Shown piece after piece: positions 1-8,990 of a DNA stretch of 64,000 nucleotides. The stretch comes from Nonlabens xylanidelens. GTDB lineage: Bacteria; Bacteroidota; Bacteroidia; Flavobacteriales; Flavobacteriaceae. The translations under genes were made by a program, and so were the position numbers. The DNA is taken from the NCBI RefSeq assembly GCF_002934445.1, contig NZ_PTJE01000001.1:496001-560000 (forward strand). The letters are read 5' to 3'. The notes under the pieces were generated by a model, which saw only the letters and a list, made by a program, of their open reading frames with translations, did no database searches and had not been told where the DNA came from. The stretch's first letter is position 1, and the number at the start of each line of letters is the position of its first letter.

Positions 1-592
1 GCTGTGTAATGTCATAAATCTCATATCGCTGTAGAATACCTAGTCCTACCAGAATAACTAGCATAGGATAAAAAACTTTATCCATATTATTCATGAAAAT
101 ATTTAAGAAATTGATACTTAAAGTGATAAAAACGGCAGCAAGATGCCAGCTTATAACACCTACTGGATTATAACCTTGTACCAACAATACTATACTGAAT
201 GGCACAAAAAAGAAAGCTGGTAGAAGGTTAAAAAATGATAGTAGAGTTTTACCTAATGCATACTTTACAATTTTACTTTTTGAAAATGGTAAATACAGTA
301 ATGGTCTTATGTTTGCGACTGGCATCTTTTGTAACATATAACGGTAACCTAAATCTGCAGCAAACCAGTAGATAAGAAATCTATTTACTACTTGAAAAGG
401 GTCTGTCCCTGTAATTGCACCATCTTCTATCCCGTCTTCGATTAAAAAGAAACTACCTGCCCCTACTGCTGCAAATTCTAGAATCAATAACAATGCAAAA
501 AATCCAAGAAAGATTTTAAAGGCTAGATTCTTTTTAAAAGCTGCACTTCTAAAAAAGCTTTTCCACTCAAGGTTGATAAATTGTTTGATCAT
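1..592 (-). CDS. DUF5687-type multi-pass membrane protein (partial, N-terminal part)
   Basis: Reading the minus strand from the ATG at 592 gives an open frame that runs off the left edge of the window, so about the first 197 residues are seen. It opens MIKQFINLEWKSFFRSAAFK, followed by hydrophobic stretches at about residues 27-50, 118-140 and 145-185. The opening and the spacing of helices resemble DUF5687 proteins of Bacteroidetes, which look like ABC-2 type permease subunits and usually sit next to an ATPase gene; that partner would lie to the left, outside the window. The family is recalled from the N-terminal pattern and not verified. No substrate can be inferred. It is divergent from the oxidoreductase at 684, with a 91-base gap holding that gene's promoter box. 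Confidence 0.7.
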   Translation of the reverse strand, partial: MIKQFINLEWKSFFRSAAFKKNLAFKIFLGFFALLLILEFAAVGAGSFFLIEDGIEDGAITGTDPFQVVNRFLIYWFAADLGYRYMLQKMPVANIRPLLYLPFSKSKIVKYALGKTLLSFFNLLPAFFFVPFSIVLLVQGYNPVGVISWHLAAVFITLSINFLNIFMNNMDKVFYPMLVILVGLGILQRYEIYDITQ

Positions 593-657
593 TTTGGTGT
601 GATTTTGATTTATAAGTAATCATTTTGTTAAAAATGTTACAGCTCGATTTCCTTTAT

Positions 658-665
658 TACTTTTG
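658..665 (+). promoter_or_regulatory. Bacteroidetes -7 box TACTTTTG
   Basis: TACTTTTG matches the TAnnTTTG -7 consensus of the Bacteroidetes housekeeping sigma factor and ends 18 bases before the ATG at 684. No good TTTG element is seen at the usual 19-base spacing. Confidence 0.5.
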
Positions 666-683
666 CAGCTTTAAATATACCAC

Positions 684-1727
684 ATGATTTTTCATCATCT
701 TACTATAAAACAAGTTACCAAAGTTACTTCTCAGGCAGTAGAGATTATATTTGATATACCTCAAGCCCTCACAGCAGATTTTAACTACATCTCTGGTCAG
801 TACTTAACGCTCAAAGCTACCATAAATGGAGAAGAAGTACGTCGTGCTTACTCTCTATCCAGCGCGCCGCATGAAAATGATTTAAAAGTGGTTATTAAAG
901 CAGTAGAAAAAGGTGTTTTTTCTAACTATGCCATGACATTGCGTGCAGGTGACCAGCTAGAAGTTGCTACACCAGACGGTCTTTTTATTCATGAAAAAAG
1001 TGAAACCGCTCAAAATTATTTGATGATAGCAGCAGGTAGTGGTATTACTCCTATTACTTCTATTATCAAGGAAGTACTTACGAATGAGCCAGAAAGCAAA
1101 GTGGCCTTGATTTATGGAAATCAGTCGGTAGCACAAACTATTTACTACGAGCAATTCAATGATCTTAAGGATCAATATGGAGGTCGTTTTTTCCTTAAAT
1201 ATTGTTTCTCTCGTGAGGAGCGCGATGAGGCATTATTCGGACGTGTGAGTAAATCTAACCTCAACTTTTTCTTGAAACAAGAGGTTGCTGATCTCACTTT
1301 TGCAAAAGCATATCTATGTGGACCAGAAGAGATGATTTCTATGGCGACAGATAATCTGGTAGAAAAAGAGGTTCTTACAAAGGAGAACATCAAGTTCGAA
1401 CTTTTTGCTGCCAAAGAGAATAAAATAGAAATATCAGAAGACAGTCATTTAACTGAGCTTACGGTAATACTCGATGATGAGAAGCACACACTTACTGTAA
1501 AAAGAGACGAGATTTTACTAGATGCCATGCTTAAAAATGACATCGATGCACCGTACAGTTGTCAGGGCGGTATTTGCAGCTCTTGTATATGCCAGATAGA
1601 AGAAGGTAGTGCACAAATGGCAAAAAATGCGATCTTAACCGATAAGGAAGTTGCAGCTGGACTCTCACTAGCATGTCAAGCTTATGCAACTAGTGCAAAG
1701 GTTGTGGTGAATTTTGATGAGGTGTAA
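684..1727 (+). CDS. PaaE-like FAD/2Fe-2S oxidoreductase (ferredoxin-NADP reductase family)
   Basis: A single-component electron transfer flavoprotein that moves electrons from NAD(P)H through FAD to a plant-type 2Fe-2S centre. In the 347 residues, an N-terminal FAD domain carries RRAYSLSS (residues 53-60, the RxYS flavin motif), the nucleotide-binding domain carries GSGITPI near 118-124, and the C-terminal ferredoxin domain has the C-X4-C-X2-C...C ligands at Cys293, Cys298, Cys301 and Cys331. This order (reductase then ferredoxin) is that of PaaE and HmpX-like reductases. None of the other phenylacetate degradation genes (paaABCD) is nearby, so a role in phenylacetyl-CoA epoxidation cannot be claimed; in Flavobacteria the protein often stands alone. 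A -7 box lies just upstream and the gene appears monocistronic. Confidence 0.85.
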   Translation: MIFHHLTIKQVTKVTSQAVEIIFDIPQALTADFNYISGQYLTLKATINGEEVRRAYSLSSAPHENDLKVVIKAVEKGVFSNYAMTLRAGDQLEVATPDGLFIHEKSETAQNYLMIAAGSGITPITSIIKEVLTNEPESKVALIYGNQSVAQTIYYEQFNDLKDQYGGRFFLKYCFSREERDEALFGRVSKSNLNFFLKQEVADLTFAKAYLCGPEEMISMATDNLVEKEVLTKENIKFELFAAKENKIEISEDSHLTELTVILDDEKHTLTVKRDEILLDAMLKNDIDAPYSCQGGICSSCICQIEEGSAQMAKNAILTDKEVAAGLSLACQAYATSAKVVVNFDEV

Positions 1728-1836
1728 TCATTTAACATAACTACCTGTTATTCAATATTTGGCATTAAATGTCACTGCTTTGTCAAGAAAGTGACAGGTG
1801 AAAATCACTTTATTTTTTAGTAAATTCAATAGGTTT

Positions 1837-2418
1837 ATGAAAAATAAAAAACGAATGGAATTTATTGGTAATCGAATTAGTTCTTTGAGGATAGAAAAAG
1901 GAATAACTCAAGAAGAATTAGCAGAGCTTTCTAAAGTAAATCTAAGAACGATTCAACGTATAGAGAAAAACGAAACAACACCTAGAAATTCTACTTTAGA
2001 ATTAATTTGTGAAGTTTTAAAGATCTCGACTTCTGACTTAATAAAAGAAAACTCAGACGATAATAATATTGTTACCATTATTACTCACTACTTCTTTTTA
2101 ATCGTTTTTAATATCGCATTAATGGGAATTATAGGATTTTTAACTCTTGATCAAAATACAAATATAAATAGTCGATTTGGCGGTGTGATTACTAGTTTTT
2201 TCTTGCCTATTTGTATCGTGTTTTTCACCTCTAAAATGTCAAACGGAGAAAGACTTCTAAAGTATGGAACAGGCTACATAGCTTATTTTATTATGTGTCT
2301 CATTTCAATGGGCTTTGGTAAGGCCTGGATTACTGGAATTTACTCCATGCTATTTCCTTGTTTAATAATCTCTATTTTGACTTTATTTTACGGAGATCGA
2401 TTGCTACCTAAAGATTGA
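1837..2418 (+). CDS. XRE-family HTH regulator with C-terminal membrane helices
   Basis: The N-terminal part is a classic HTH_3 domain (IGNRISSLRIEKGITQEELA... followed by LRTIQRIEKNETTP), and the C-terminal part holds about four hydrophobic segments, so this is a membrane-tethered DNA-binding protein. The frame is open upstream to a GTG at 1798, but that extension (KITLFFSKFNRF) has no HTH homology; I chose ATG 1837, and ATG 1855 (MEFIGNRI) is equally possible. The lipoprotein gene at 2432 starts 13 bases after the stop, so the two are likely co-transcribed. In this type of protein the membrane part is thought to sense or tether; no ligand is known. DNA target unknown. Confidence 0.8.
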   Translation: MKNKKRMEFIGNRISSLRIEKGITQEELAELSKVNLRTIQRIEKNETTPRNSTLELICEVLKISTSDLIKENSDDNNIVTIITHYFFLIVFNIALMGIIGFLTLDQNTNINSRFGGVITSFFLPICIVFFTSKMSNGERLLKYGTGYIAYFIMCLISMGFGKAWITGIYSMLFPCLIISILTLFYGDRLLPKD

Positions 2419-2431
2419 ATAAAAATTCAAC

Positions 2432-3163
2432 ATGAAAAACTTCTTTCTCATTACCTTTCTAATTCTTATATCAGTAAGCTGTAATAATTCTGAAAAACCA
2501 ATTATTACTAAAGATGATTTGATAGGGAAGACTTTTAATTATACTACTTCAAAAGTAAATCTTCTTTTTGATTTTCAAGATTCTACATTCTGTCGTTTTG
2601 ATAATCCACCAGATTGCTTTTTATGGGAAATTGTTCAAAAAGAAGGAAGTACTATTTTGTACTTACAAAGTATAACATCAGAAATGCACGGTTATTTTAT
2701 TACTAGTAAAACAAATGAAACGATAACCGGCTATTCTTTGAAAAATCCTACCTATACATTTGTAATGAATGAAAGGCCTGAAAAATGGAACCGTAAGTTA
2801 TTACAAGGGAAATGGATTAATGAAAACTTTCTAGATTATAATGATAATGTTCAAGATTTAGAAAAACACCCTATGTCTCTATTACCAGGTCCTAAAGGTT
2901 TAAAAGTAATATGGCCTCCATTACTAACATTTAAAAAAGACACAATATATTCTGATGTATATTTTGAAACGGTAAAATCACCTTTTAATATAAGTGGCTC
3001 AAATGAATATATAACACTAGAGTTATGGAATGAATATGGTTTTATCGACAAAGTGTGGGAAATAACAACATTAAATGATTCTGTACTCATTGTAAATCAA
3101 ACATCTGAAGAAGAAATGGGTTCTTCAACTAAGAATAATGTAAGATTTGTAAAACAGAAATAA
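2432..3163 (+). CDS. Hypothetical lipoprotein
   Basis: The 243-residue product begins MKNFFLITFLILISVSCNNS, a lipoprotein signal peptide with lipobox SVSC and Cys17 as the lipidated residue; the following NNSEKP lacks acidic residues at positions +2 to +4. The mature part contains two similar lobes (about 24-110 and 115-243) that both look like small beta-rich domains, each with a 'GK.w/GKtF' opening, reminiscent of lipocalin-like lipoproteins, but I do not recognise the family. It follows the XRE membrane regulator with a 13-base gap and probably shares its transcript. Confidence 0.75.
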   Translation: MKNFFLITFLILISVSCNNSEKPIITKDDLIGKTFNYTTSKVNLLFDFQDSTFCRFDNPPDCFLWEIVQKEGSTILYLQSITSEMHGYFITSKTNETITGYSLKNPTYTFVMNERPEKWNRKLLQGKWINENFLDYNDNVQDLEKHPMSLLPGPKGLKVIWPPLLTFKKDTIYSDVYFETVKSPFNISGSNEYITLELWNEYGFIDKVWEITTLNDSVLIVNQTSEEEMGSSTKNNVRFVKQK

Positions 3164-3261
3164 CAAAGCTTTAAAATTGACATGCCAACAATATGCGTTG
3201 GCTTAGTTTAAATTCTTTATCGATAATAGAATGAAGATCAATATCTTAATTTATCGCCTTT

Positions 3262-3300
3262 AACCAAACATGCCAAGACAAATACTTGGCATGTTGGTTT
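3262..3300. terminator. Bidirectional hairpin terminator between convergent genes
   Basis: AACCAAACATGCCAAG (3262-3277) pairs with CTTGGCATGTTGGTT (3285-3299) with one bulge; a T run follows on the plus strand and A-rich sequence precedes it. It separates the lipoprotein gene (plus) from the gene ending at 3324 (minus). A weaker hairpin GCCAAC/GTTGGC lies at 3184-3202. Confidence 0.7.
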
Positions 3301-3323
3301 CTAAAAAGCTGTTTTAAGCTTAG

Positions 3324-3704
3324 TTAAAAACCACTATTATTCAAAATCATAATGATGGTATTATTGCGATTTGCTATAAAGTCAAATTTCTCTTTAAGAA
3401 CTTCGATATCTTCTTTACCGTTATTCATAAACAGTTTTATTAAAGTGTATAGCCCACCTCTTTTATTAGTTGCAAGACCACGATCATGTTCTATATATTG
3501 TTTCACTTCAGTAGGTGAGATTTGTGGTATAGAAGTCAATAATTCTTTTACAAAATCATCATTATGCTCCACGACATAGTGATGTAACATTTTTAGGTTT
3601 CTTTCATGAACAATTAAAAACTCAGAAACCGTATTTATACTATGAGTATTTTGAGCAAAATCTGCCACCATTTGAAGTGACTTTTTTAGGATATTGTAAT
3701 CCAT
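3324..3704 (-). CDS. Hypothetical protein, 126 residues
   Basis: Soluble, mostly helical protein without signal peptide or membrane segment, opening MDYNILKKSLQMVADFAQNT. I do not recognise a family. It is downstream of the CoA-transferase subunit B gene on the same strand but cut off from it by a perfect 30-base palindrome (3720-3749), so it may be expressed independently or by read-through. Codon use looks ordinary for the window. Confidence 0.6.
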   Translation of the reverse strand: MDYNILKKSLQMVADFAQNTHSINTVSEFLIVHERNLKMLHHYVVEHNDDFVKELLTSIPQISPTEVKQYIEHDRGLATNKRGGLYTLIKLFMNNGKEDIEVLKEKFDFIANRNNTIIMILNNSGF

Positions 3705-3719
3705 ACTTATGATTTGATT

Positions 3720-3749
3720 CCCAAGGGTAGAATTAATTCTACCCTTGGG
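3720..3749. terminator. Perfect 30-base palindrome, probable terminator of the CoA-transferase operon
   Basis: CCCAAGGGTAGAATT followed directly by its exact reverse complement AATTCTACCCTTGGG, 12 bases downstream (minus strand) of the stop of the subunit B gene. There is no clear T run on the minus strand, so termination is an inference from position and strength. Confidence 0.55.
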
Positions 3750-3761
3750 AAGTAAAAAGTT

Positions 3762-4415
3762 TTAAATACTCATCTCAGGAATATCTCCATCGATAATCAG
3801 TGTTCCTTCGGTAGCGTTTTGAATATCTTCTACGCTTACACCAGGCGCACGTTCTAAGAGTTTAAAACCTTTATCAGTTACTTCTAGAACTGCAAGATTA
3901 GTCACTACTTTATTGATACAGTTTACCCCAGTAAGAGGTAAAGAACATTTTTTAAGCAGTTTTGATGCTCCAGCGCGGTTAGTGTGCATCATGGCAACGA
4001 TTATATTTTCTGCACTAGCTACAAGATCCATAGCGCCACCCATTCCTTTTACCATTTTCCCTGGTATTTTCCAGTTAGCAATGTCTCCATTTTCTGCTAC
4101 TTCCATAGCTCCTAAAATAGTAAGATCCACATGCTGTCCACGTATCATCCCAAAACTTGTTGCGCTATCAAAAAAGCTTGCTCCTGGCATGGTAGTAATA
4201 GTTTGTTTACCAGCGTTAATAACGTCTGCATCTTCTTCTCCTTCAAATGGAAAAGGTCCCATTCCTAAAACACCATTCTCTGACTGAAACTCTACTTCCA
4301 TTCCTTCAGGGACATAGTTTGCTACCAGTGTAGGAATTCCTATTCCTAGATTAACGTAGTAACCATTCTTTACTTCTTGTGCTATTCTCTTTGCTATTCC
4401 TATTTTATCTAACAT
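3762..4415 (-). CDS. scoB: 3-oxoacid CoA-transferase subunit B
   Basis: Beta subunit of succinyl-CoA:3-oxoacid CoA-transferase, which moves CoA from succinyl-CoA to acetoacetate or a related 3-oxoacid in ketone body and amino acid catabolism. The 217-residue length is typical. The SENG motif (residues 45-48) carries the catalytic glutamate Glu46, which forms the glutamyl-CoA thioester, and GMGP follows. It lies downstream of subunit A in the same direction; the 95-base gap between them is unusually long for this operon and holds a repeat with a hairpin. AtoA of the acetoacetate system is closely related, so substrate preference is inferred from usual annotation. Confidence 0.9.
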   Translation of the reverse strand: MLDKIGIAKRIAQEVKNGYYVNLGIGIPTLVANYVPEGMEVEFQSENGVLGMGPFPFEGEEDADVINAGKQTITTMPGASFFDSATSFGMIRGQHVDLTILGAMEVAENGDIANWKIPGKMVKGMGGAMDLVASAENIIVAMMHTNRAGASKLLKKCSLPLTGVNCINKVVTNLAVLEVTDKGFKLLERAPGVSVEDIQNATEGTLIIDGDIPEMSI

Positions 4416-4424
4416 GATTTTTTC

Positions 4425-4500
4425 TTTGGTAAACGTTCTCGACTATCGCTCGAACTGACATTGAATTTCCGCACTTGATGCGGAATCTGTTCTTACTTTC
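4425..4500. repeat. REP-like intergenic repeat between scoB and scoA
   Basis: The gap contains GTTCTCGACTATCGCTCGAAC (arms TTCTCGA and TCGAAC-like) followed by a clean hairpin, TTCCGCA (4467-4473) with TGCGGAA (4479-4485). Sequences of the type 'CTCGACTnCGCTCGAACTGACA' recur between genes in many Flavobacteriaceae; that link is from memory. Related fragments (GAGATTCTGC...GCGGAATGAC) are at about 15811-15840. Confidence 0.5.
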
Positions 4501-4510
4501 TCCAATTTAA

Positions 4511-5212
4511 CTATTCTCTCTTCCTAACAGTCCTTTGCTCAATACGTTTCTCATACTTCTCACCTTGAAAAATACGCTTCACAAAAATTCCCGGAATATG
4601 AATTTCATTTGGGTCTAATTCTCCTGCAGGGACTAGTTCTTCTACCTCAGCAACAGTAATGGTTGCAGCACCACACATAACTGGATTAAAATTACGTGCT
4701 GTACCTTTAAATATTAAATTTCCTGCGGCATCACCTTTCCATGCTTTCACAAAAGCAAAATCTGCATTAAAGGCATGTTCTAGAATATGTGGTTTTCCAT
4801 TAAAGTCTCGTACCTCTTTACCTTCGGCTACTTCAGTACCATAACCAGCTGGAGTAAAGAATGCAGGGATACCAGCTTGTGCAGCGCGACACCTTTCGGC
4901 TAGCGTACCTTGAGGGATAAGATCTACTTCCAGCTCTCCACTCAACATCTGTCGTTCAAACTCATCATTTTCTCCTACATAAGAAGAGATCATTTTCTTG
5001 ATTTGCTTTCCTTGAAGTAATAACCCAAGTCCAAAATCGTCCACACCAGCATTATTAGAAATACAAGTCAGATTCTTTACACCAGATTTTACTAGCTGCG
5101 CGATGCTATTTTCTGGAATACCAGACAGTCCAAAACCACCTACCATTAAAGTCATATCGCTTTTAACGCCTTCCAGTGCCTCTTCCACACCTTTTACCGT
5201 TCTATTGATCAT
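4511..5212 (-). CDS. scoA: 3-oxoacid CoA-transferase subunit A
   Basis: Alpha subunit of the CoA-transferase, partner of the product at 3762-4415. The frame is open to an ATG at 5272, but the family starts at [13 protein letters not shown], so I placed the start at 5212, giving 233 residues, the usual length. The glycine-rich [10 protein letters not shown] motif typical of the subunit lies about 25 residues in, and later blocks ([33 protein letters not shown]) are those of ScoA. The enzyme acts in the cytoplasm as an A2B2 tetramer. Gene order A then B is normal. Confidence 0.9.
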   Translation of the reverse strand: MINRTVKGVEEALEGVKSDMTLMVGGFGLSGIPENSIAQLVKSGVKNLTCISNNAGVDDFGLGLLLQGKQIKKMISSYVGENDEFERQMLSGELEVDLIPQGTLAERCRAAQAGIPAFFTPAGYGTEVAEGKEVRDFNGKPHILEHAFNADFAFVKAWKGDAAGNLIFKGTARNFNPVMCGAATITVAEVEELVPAGELDPNEIHIPGIFVKRIFQGEKYEKRIEQRTVRKRE

Positions 5213-5327
5213 ATCAAAATTCTTTGGTTTAAAAATACGGCAATTAATTGAAGATTTAAAGCGACTATCCATAACACAAGCTTTCTTATTTTGTTAAATT
5301 GCTAGCTCTTAATCAACTATTCTGCTT

Positions 5328-5975
5328 ATGTCTTTTAAACATCTTATCGATCCTGCATACAGTAAAAGTGATTATTTCCCTATCGACCTATCGGTTAATA
5401 ATACTTTTTGGAATGAGAACGATGTGAGTGACATCTCTACATTTGAAAAATATCTAGAAGAAAAGCGTACCCTAACCGGTAAATACATCGCTCATGGTGG
5501 TTATCTAGAACAACGCGCCTTATATAGAAAATCGGCTAGATTCCAGGCTGGTGTGGTACGCGACATCCATATGGGAATAGACCTTTGGGCTCCAGCTGGC
5601 ACAAGCGTTCATGCTTTTATGGATGGCGTGGTACATAGTTATGCGCACAATGACGACGCAGGGAATTATGGACCTACCCTAATCTTAGAACATGATTTCA
5701 AGGGCAAGAAACTCTACACACTTTATGGACATCTCTCTATAAGTGATATGGATAAATGGGCTGTTGGATTCCGCTTTCGCGAAAGCGAGACCATAGCAAC
5801 TCTAGGAAAACCAGGAGAAAACGGCGGTTATTCACCACATCTTCATTTCCAGATCATGACAGATATGCAAGATTACAAAGGTGATTTTCCAGGTGTTGCA
5901 GCGCGAGAAGAACTCGATAGGTATGATGGTGTTATTTTAGATCCTAATGAGTTTATTTTTGAAAAAATATTATAA
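5328..5975 (+). CDS. M23-family (LytM) peptidase
   Basis: Zinc metallopeptidase of the LytM/M23 family, which cuts peptide cross-bridges in murein or acts as a regulator of such enzymes. The 215 residues hold all expected metal and catalytic residues: H81-xxx-D85 (HMGID), YGH135, and HLH (His171, His173). No signal peptide is visible, so an extracellular location is uncertain; the N-terminal 70 residues are family-specific. The palindrome copy at 5772-5787 is translated here as RFRESE (residues 149-154) between the YGH and HLH motifs. The next gene starts at the last base of the stop codon. Confidence 0.85.
   Translation: MSFKHLIDPAYSKSDYFPIDLSVNNTFWNENDVSDISTFEKYLEEKRTLTGKYIAHGGYLEQRALYRKSARFQAGVVRDIHMGIDLWAPAGTSVHAFMDGVVHSYAHNDDAGNYGPTLILEHDFKGKKLYTLYGHLSISDMDKWAVGFRFRESETIATLGKPGENGGYSPHLHFQIMTDMQDYKGDFPGVAAREELDRYDGVILDPNEFIFEKIL
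5772..5787. repeat. Iterated palindrome copy 1 (in M23 peptidase gene)
   Basis: CGCTTTCGCGAAAGCG, perfect 16 of 16; preceded by TTC, matching the extended half-site. Read in frame as FRES. Confidence 0.95.
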
Positions 5976-6539
5976 TGCTAAAGAAAGATCAGTTAAGAAA
6001 ATGGAATACTATAGCAAGTGAAATTCTATACTTTGACAATAAAAGTAATAACTATAATTCAGTCAATTTTGATTTCTTGAGAGAAATAGGAATGCCATCA
6101 GAATGTTGGGAATTTTCTTTTGAAAATTTAAAAGAAAAGAACCTTAAGACAGTCAATTATCTGTGGAAATTACAAGATATTAACTACGATAATTTCTTAT
6201 CAATAGGATCTAATGGATCAGGAGATCCTGTAGCTATAAATATAGCAACAGAAGAATTTATTTATTTTAATCACGATAATTTTTTTGAAGAAATATTAAT
6301 TAATTCTAACCTCTCATGCTTTGCACAGTGTGTCCTTAAAATCGATTCCTTCTTAAATAATTTAATTAGAACCTAATTCAATTTTTGAAAATGAATTTAC
6401 TGATCAAAGTTATGAATTACTTTTATCTGAACTTAAAGAAATAGACCCTAGGGTTTTCTCTCTTAAAACAAATCACTGGAATATTATGTTAGACAGTTTA
6501 AAATGGGAAAGAGATGAAGAACGTAAAGACAGAAAATGA
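5975..6539 (+). pseudogene. SUKH (SMI1/KNR4)-like gene interrupted by a frameshift
   Basis: The first frame runs 5975-6376 (133 residues) and contains SIGSNGSGDPVAINIATEEF near residue 76-95, the signature region of SMI1/KNR4 (SUKH) proteins, which serve as immunity or housekeeping binding proteins. It stops at 6374-6376. A second frame, shifted by one base, reads without a stop from 6369 to the TGA at 6537-6539 and gives EPNSIFENEFTDQSYELLLS and later NHWNIMLDSLKWERDEE, which looks like the natural C-terminus of such a protein. The fusion point lies around 6363-6371. Either a real one-base indel, an assembly error in the AT-rich stretch, or programmed frameshifting. The gene overlaps the peptidase stop by one base. 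Confidence 0.7.
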
Positions 6540-6646
6540 ATATGAATATTATTCATTAAAGCCATCGCTTTTATGATTCCAAAGAAAGCGGCATTACTAC
6601 CCTTTCAATTTTGCTATCTTTACGATCTTATTCAATTATCTATTAA

Positions 6647-7636
6647 ATGAAAAAAAGAGTTCTTATTACTGGTGCGGCTGGATTTTTAGGTTCACACCTT
6701 TGTGATCGTTTTATTAAAGAAGGTTACCGTGTGGTAGCAATGGATAACCTTATTACTGGTGATCTTAAAAATATAGAACATCTTTTCCCTCATGAAGATT
6801 TTGAATTCTATAATCACGATGTATCTAACTATGTGCATGTTGCTGGTGATGTGGATTATATCCTGCATTTTGCCAGTCCAGCAAGTCCTATTGATTATTT
6901 AAAAATACCTATCCAGACTTTAAAGGTAGGTTCTCTAGGAACGCATAATTTACTAGGTCTTGCCAAAGCTAAAAATGCACGTCTATTAATCGCTTCAACT
7001 AGTGAGATTTATGGAGATCCACTTGTGCACCCTCAAGATGAGAGTTATTATGGTAATGTAAATACTATAGGACCGCGTGGTGTTTATGATGAGGCAAAAC
7101 GTTTTCAAGAATCGATGACTATGGCTTATCATAGATTTCATGGTCTAGAAACTAGAATCGTACGTATTTTTAATACTTATGGTCCTAGAATGCGACTTAA
7201 CGATGGTCGTGTAATTCCTGCTTTTATGGGGCAAGCGTTGAGAGGTGAGGACATTACCGTTTTTGGTGATGGGTCACAAACCAGATCTTTTTGTTATGTA
7301 GATGACCAGGTAGAAGGAATTTATAGATTGCTACTTAGTGATTATTCTGACCCTGTAAACATAGGTAACCCTAATGAGATTACTATAGGTGATTTTGCTG
7401 AGGAAATTATATCCATGACTGGAACTGACCAGAAAGTAGTTTATAGAGATTTACCTCAAGACGATCCACTCAAAAGACGTCCAGATATTTCACTTGCAAA
7501 GAAAATTCTAGATTGGGAACCTAAGGTAGGTCGAGAAGAAGGAATGAAGTTAACTTATGATTATTTCAAATCGTTATCTACTGCAGAATTAAACAAACGT
7601 GACCACAAAGACTTTACAAAACATATCCGCAGATAG
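6647..7636 (+). CDS. UDP-glucuronate decarboxylase (UDP-xylose synthase), extended SDR
   Basis: NAD-dependent extended short-chain dehydrogenase that converts UDP-glucuronate to UDP-xylose, a sugar donor for surface polysaccharide. In 329 residues: Rossmann motif GAAGFLG (9-15), STSE with the catalytic Ser/Thr (117-120), the Tyr147-xxx-Lys151 pair (YDEAK), and FNTYGPRM and RSFCYVDD blocks typical of UXS. Other SDR sugar epimerases are possible, but the [11 protein letters not shown] block is that of UXS. It heads a polysaccharide cluster; the sugar transferase gene starts 38 bases before this stop. Confidence 0.88.
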   Translation: MKKRVLITGAAGFLGSHLCDRFIKEGYRVVAMDNLITGDLKNIEHLFPHEDFEFYNHDVSNYVHVAGDVDYILHFASPASPIDYLKIPIQTLKVGSLGTHNLLGLAKAKNARLLIASTSEIYGDPLVHPQDESYYGNVNTIGPRGVYDEAKRFQESMTMAYHRFHGLETRIVRIFNTYGPRMRLNDGRVIPAFMGQALRGEDITVFGDGSQTRSFCYVDDQVEGIYRLLLSDYSDPVNIGNPNEITIGDFAEEIISMTGTDQKVVYRDLPQDDPLKRRPDISLAKKILDWEPKVGREEGMKLTYDYFKSLSTAELNKRDHKDFTKHIRR

Positions 7637-8990
7637 TATAGCCTATCGTAATGGCCGGTTTTCTGGTTTTATAAGACCTCTTTCTTACGTTGTAGATTTA
7701 GGTTTGATCATTCTTGCTGCGTCTTATTTTTTTGTAGAAAATTTTGACCTACTCACTTATAGCATTTTTATAGGTATCTGCTGGATTATCGTATCTATGC
7801 AACTAGACTTTTACAAGATACGCAGGAATACAAAGTTGACCACTTTACTCATGCGCCTTGCAAAGCAATCTGTCTTTTTTGGTTTTGTGGTATTTGCCTT
7901 TTTTGGTTATTACTATGATTTAAATAGAGAGTCTACTCTTATCTTTAATTATATAGCTGCCACAGTAGCTAGCATCTCTATCATTAAAATAAGTCTGTTT
8001 TTCATTCTTAAGAATTATAGAAGTGTTCTAGGTGGTAATTATAGAAATGTTGCCATACTAGGTGTAAATGAAGAAACAGAGCGTTTAAATGAGTTCTTTG
8101 AGATACATACAGATTATGGTTATCGTTCTAAAAAAGTAGTCGATGTACATTCTCCTGCGTTCTCCATAAACAGTTTTCTAGAATGGGTCGTAGAACATCA
8201 AATAGACGAGATTTTTTGCTCTGTTAAAGAGTTGAATAATGATCAACTAGTAGAACTCACTGACTTTGCAGATAATAATTTGAGAACTCTCAAATTTATA
8301 CCAGACACCGAGGCTGTACTTTCTAAGCAGTTGCATTATGACTATTACGGCCTGACACCTGTGCTTTCTTTAAGAGAAATACCACTGGATGACGTCGCAA
8401 ATAAATTTGGTAAAAGAGCCTTTGATATTATCTTTTCCCTATTTGTTATTCTATTTGTTATGTCCTGGTTAACACCTATAGTTGCTATCATCATAAAGTT
8501 AGAATCTAAAGGCTCTGTCTTTTTTAAACAAGCACGTAATGGACTAGATTACAAAGAGTTTACTTGTTATAAATTTAGATCTATGGTCCCTAATAAGACC
8601 GCACATTTACATCAGGTAACACGTGGTGATCTTAGAATTACTAAAATTGGAAGATTTTTACGCAAGACCAGTATAGACGAGTTGCCACAGTTCTTTAACG
8701 TACTTCTAGGAGATATGAGTGTGGTAGGACCGCGACCACATATGGTAAGCCATACACACATGTATGCAGAGCGTATCGATAAGTTTATGGTGCGTCATTT
8801 TGTGAAACCAGGCATTACGGGACTAGCACAAGTAAGTGGATATCGAGGCGAGGTAGAAACTGAAGAAGACATAAAAGGACGCGTGCGCAATGATATCTAT
8901 TATATAGAAAACTGGAATATTGCTGTAGACATAAAAATCATCTTTAAAACCATTGCAAATGTTTTTAAAGGTGAAGAAAAAGCCTACTAG
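7599..8990 (+). CDS. Initiating sugar transferase (polyprenyl-phosphate glycosyl-1-phosphate transferase)
   Basis: Transfers a sugar-1-phosphate from a UDP-sugar to undecaprenyl phosphate, the first membrane step of exopolysaccharide or capsule synthesis. The 463 residues show the WcaJ/CpsE layout: four N-terminal helices, a CoA_binding_3-like middle domain (about 145-255) and the C-terminal catalytic bacterial sugar transferase domain starting near residue 272 with [10 protein letters not shown], then YKFRSM and DELPQ...[14 protein letters not shown]. The only reasonable start is GTG at 7599, because the first internal ATG (MQLDFYKI) is well inside the helices; this makes a 38-base overlap with the upstream gene. 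The GT2 gene follows directly at 8991. Confidence 0.9.
   Translation: MTTKTLQNISADSIAYRNGRFSGFIRPLSYVVDLGLIILAASYFFVENFDLLTYSIFIGICWIIVSMQLDFYKIRRNTKLTTLLMRLAKQSVFFGFVVFAFFGYYYDLNRESTLIFNYIAATVASISIIKISLFFILKNYRSVLGGNYRNVAILGVNEETERLNEFFEIHTDYGYRSKKVVDVHSPAFSINSFLEWVVEHQIDEIFCSVKELNNDQLVELTDFADNNLRTLKFIPDTEAVLSKQLHYDYYGLTPVLSLREIPLDDVANKFGKRAFDIIFSLFVILFVMSWLTPIVAIIIKLESKGSVFFKQARNGLDYKEFTCYKFRSMVPNKTAHLHQVTRGDLRITKIGRFLRKTSIDELPQFFNVLLGDMSVVGPRPHMVSHTHMYAERIDKFMVRHFVKPGITGLAQVSGYRGEVETEEDIKGRVRNDIYYIENWNIAVDIKIIFKTIANVFKGEEKAY

Noticed and set aside
684-1727. Phenylacetate degradation (paa) locus
   Set aside because: Only a PaaE-like reductase is present; paaABCDK homologues are not here, and the CapK-like gene at 10296 belongs to the polysaccharide region.
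5213-5272. Longer start of scoA
   Set aside because: The extra 20 residues have no family counterpart; [13 protein letters not shown] is the usual start and gives the usual length of 233.
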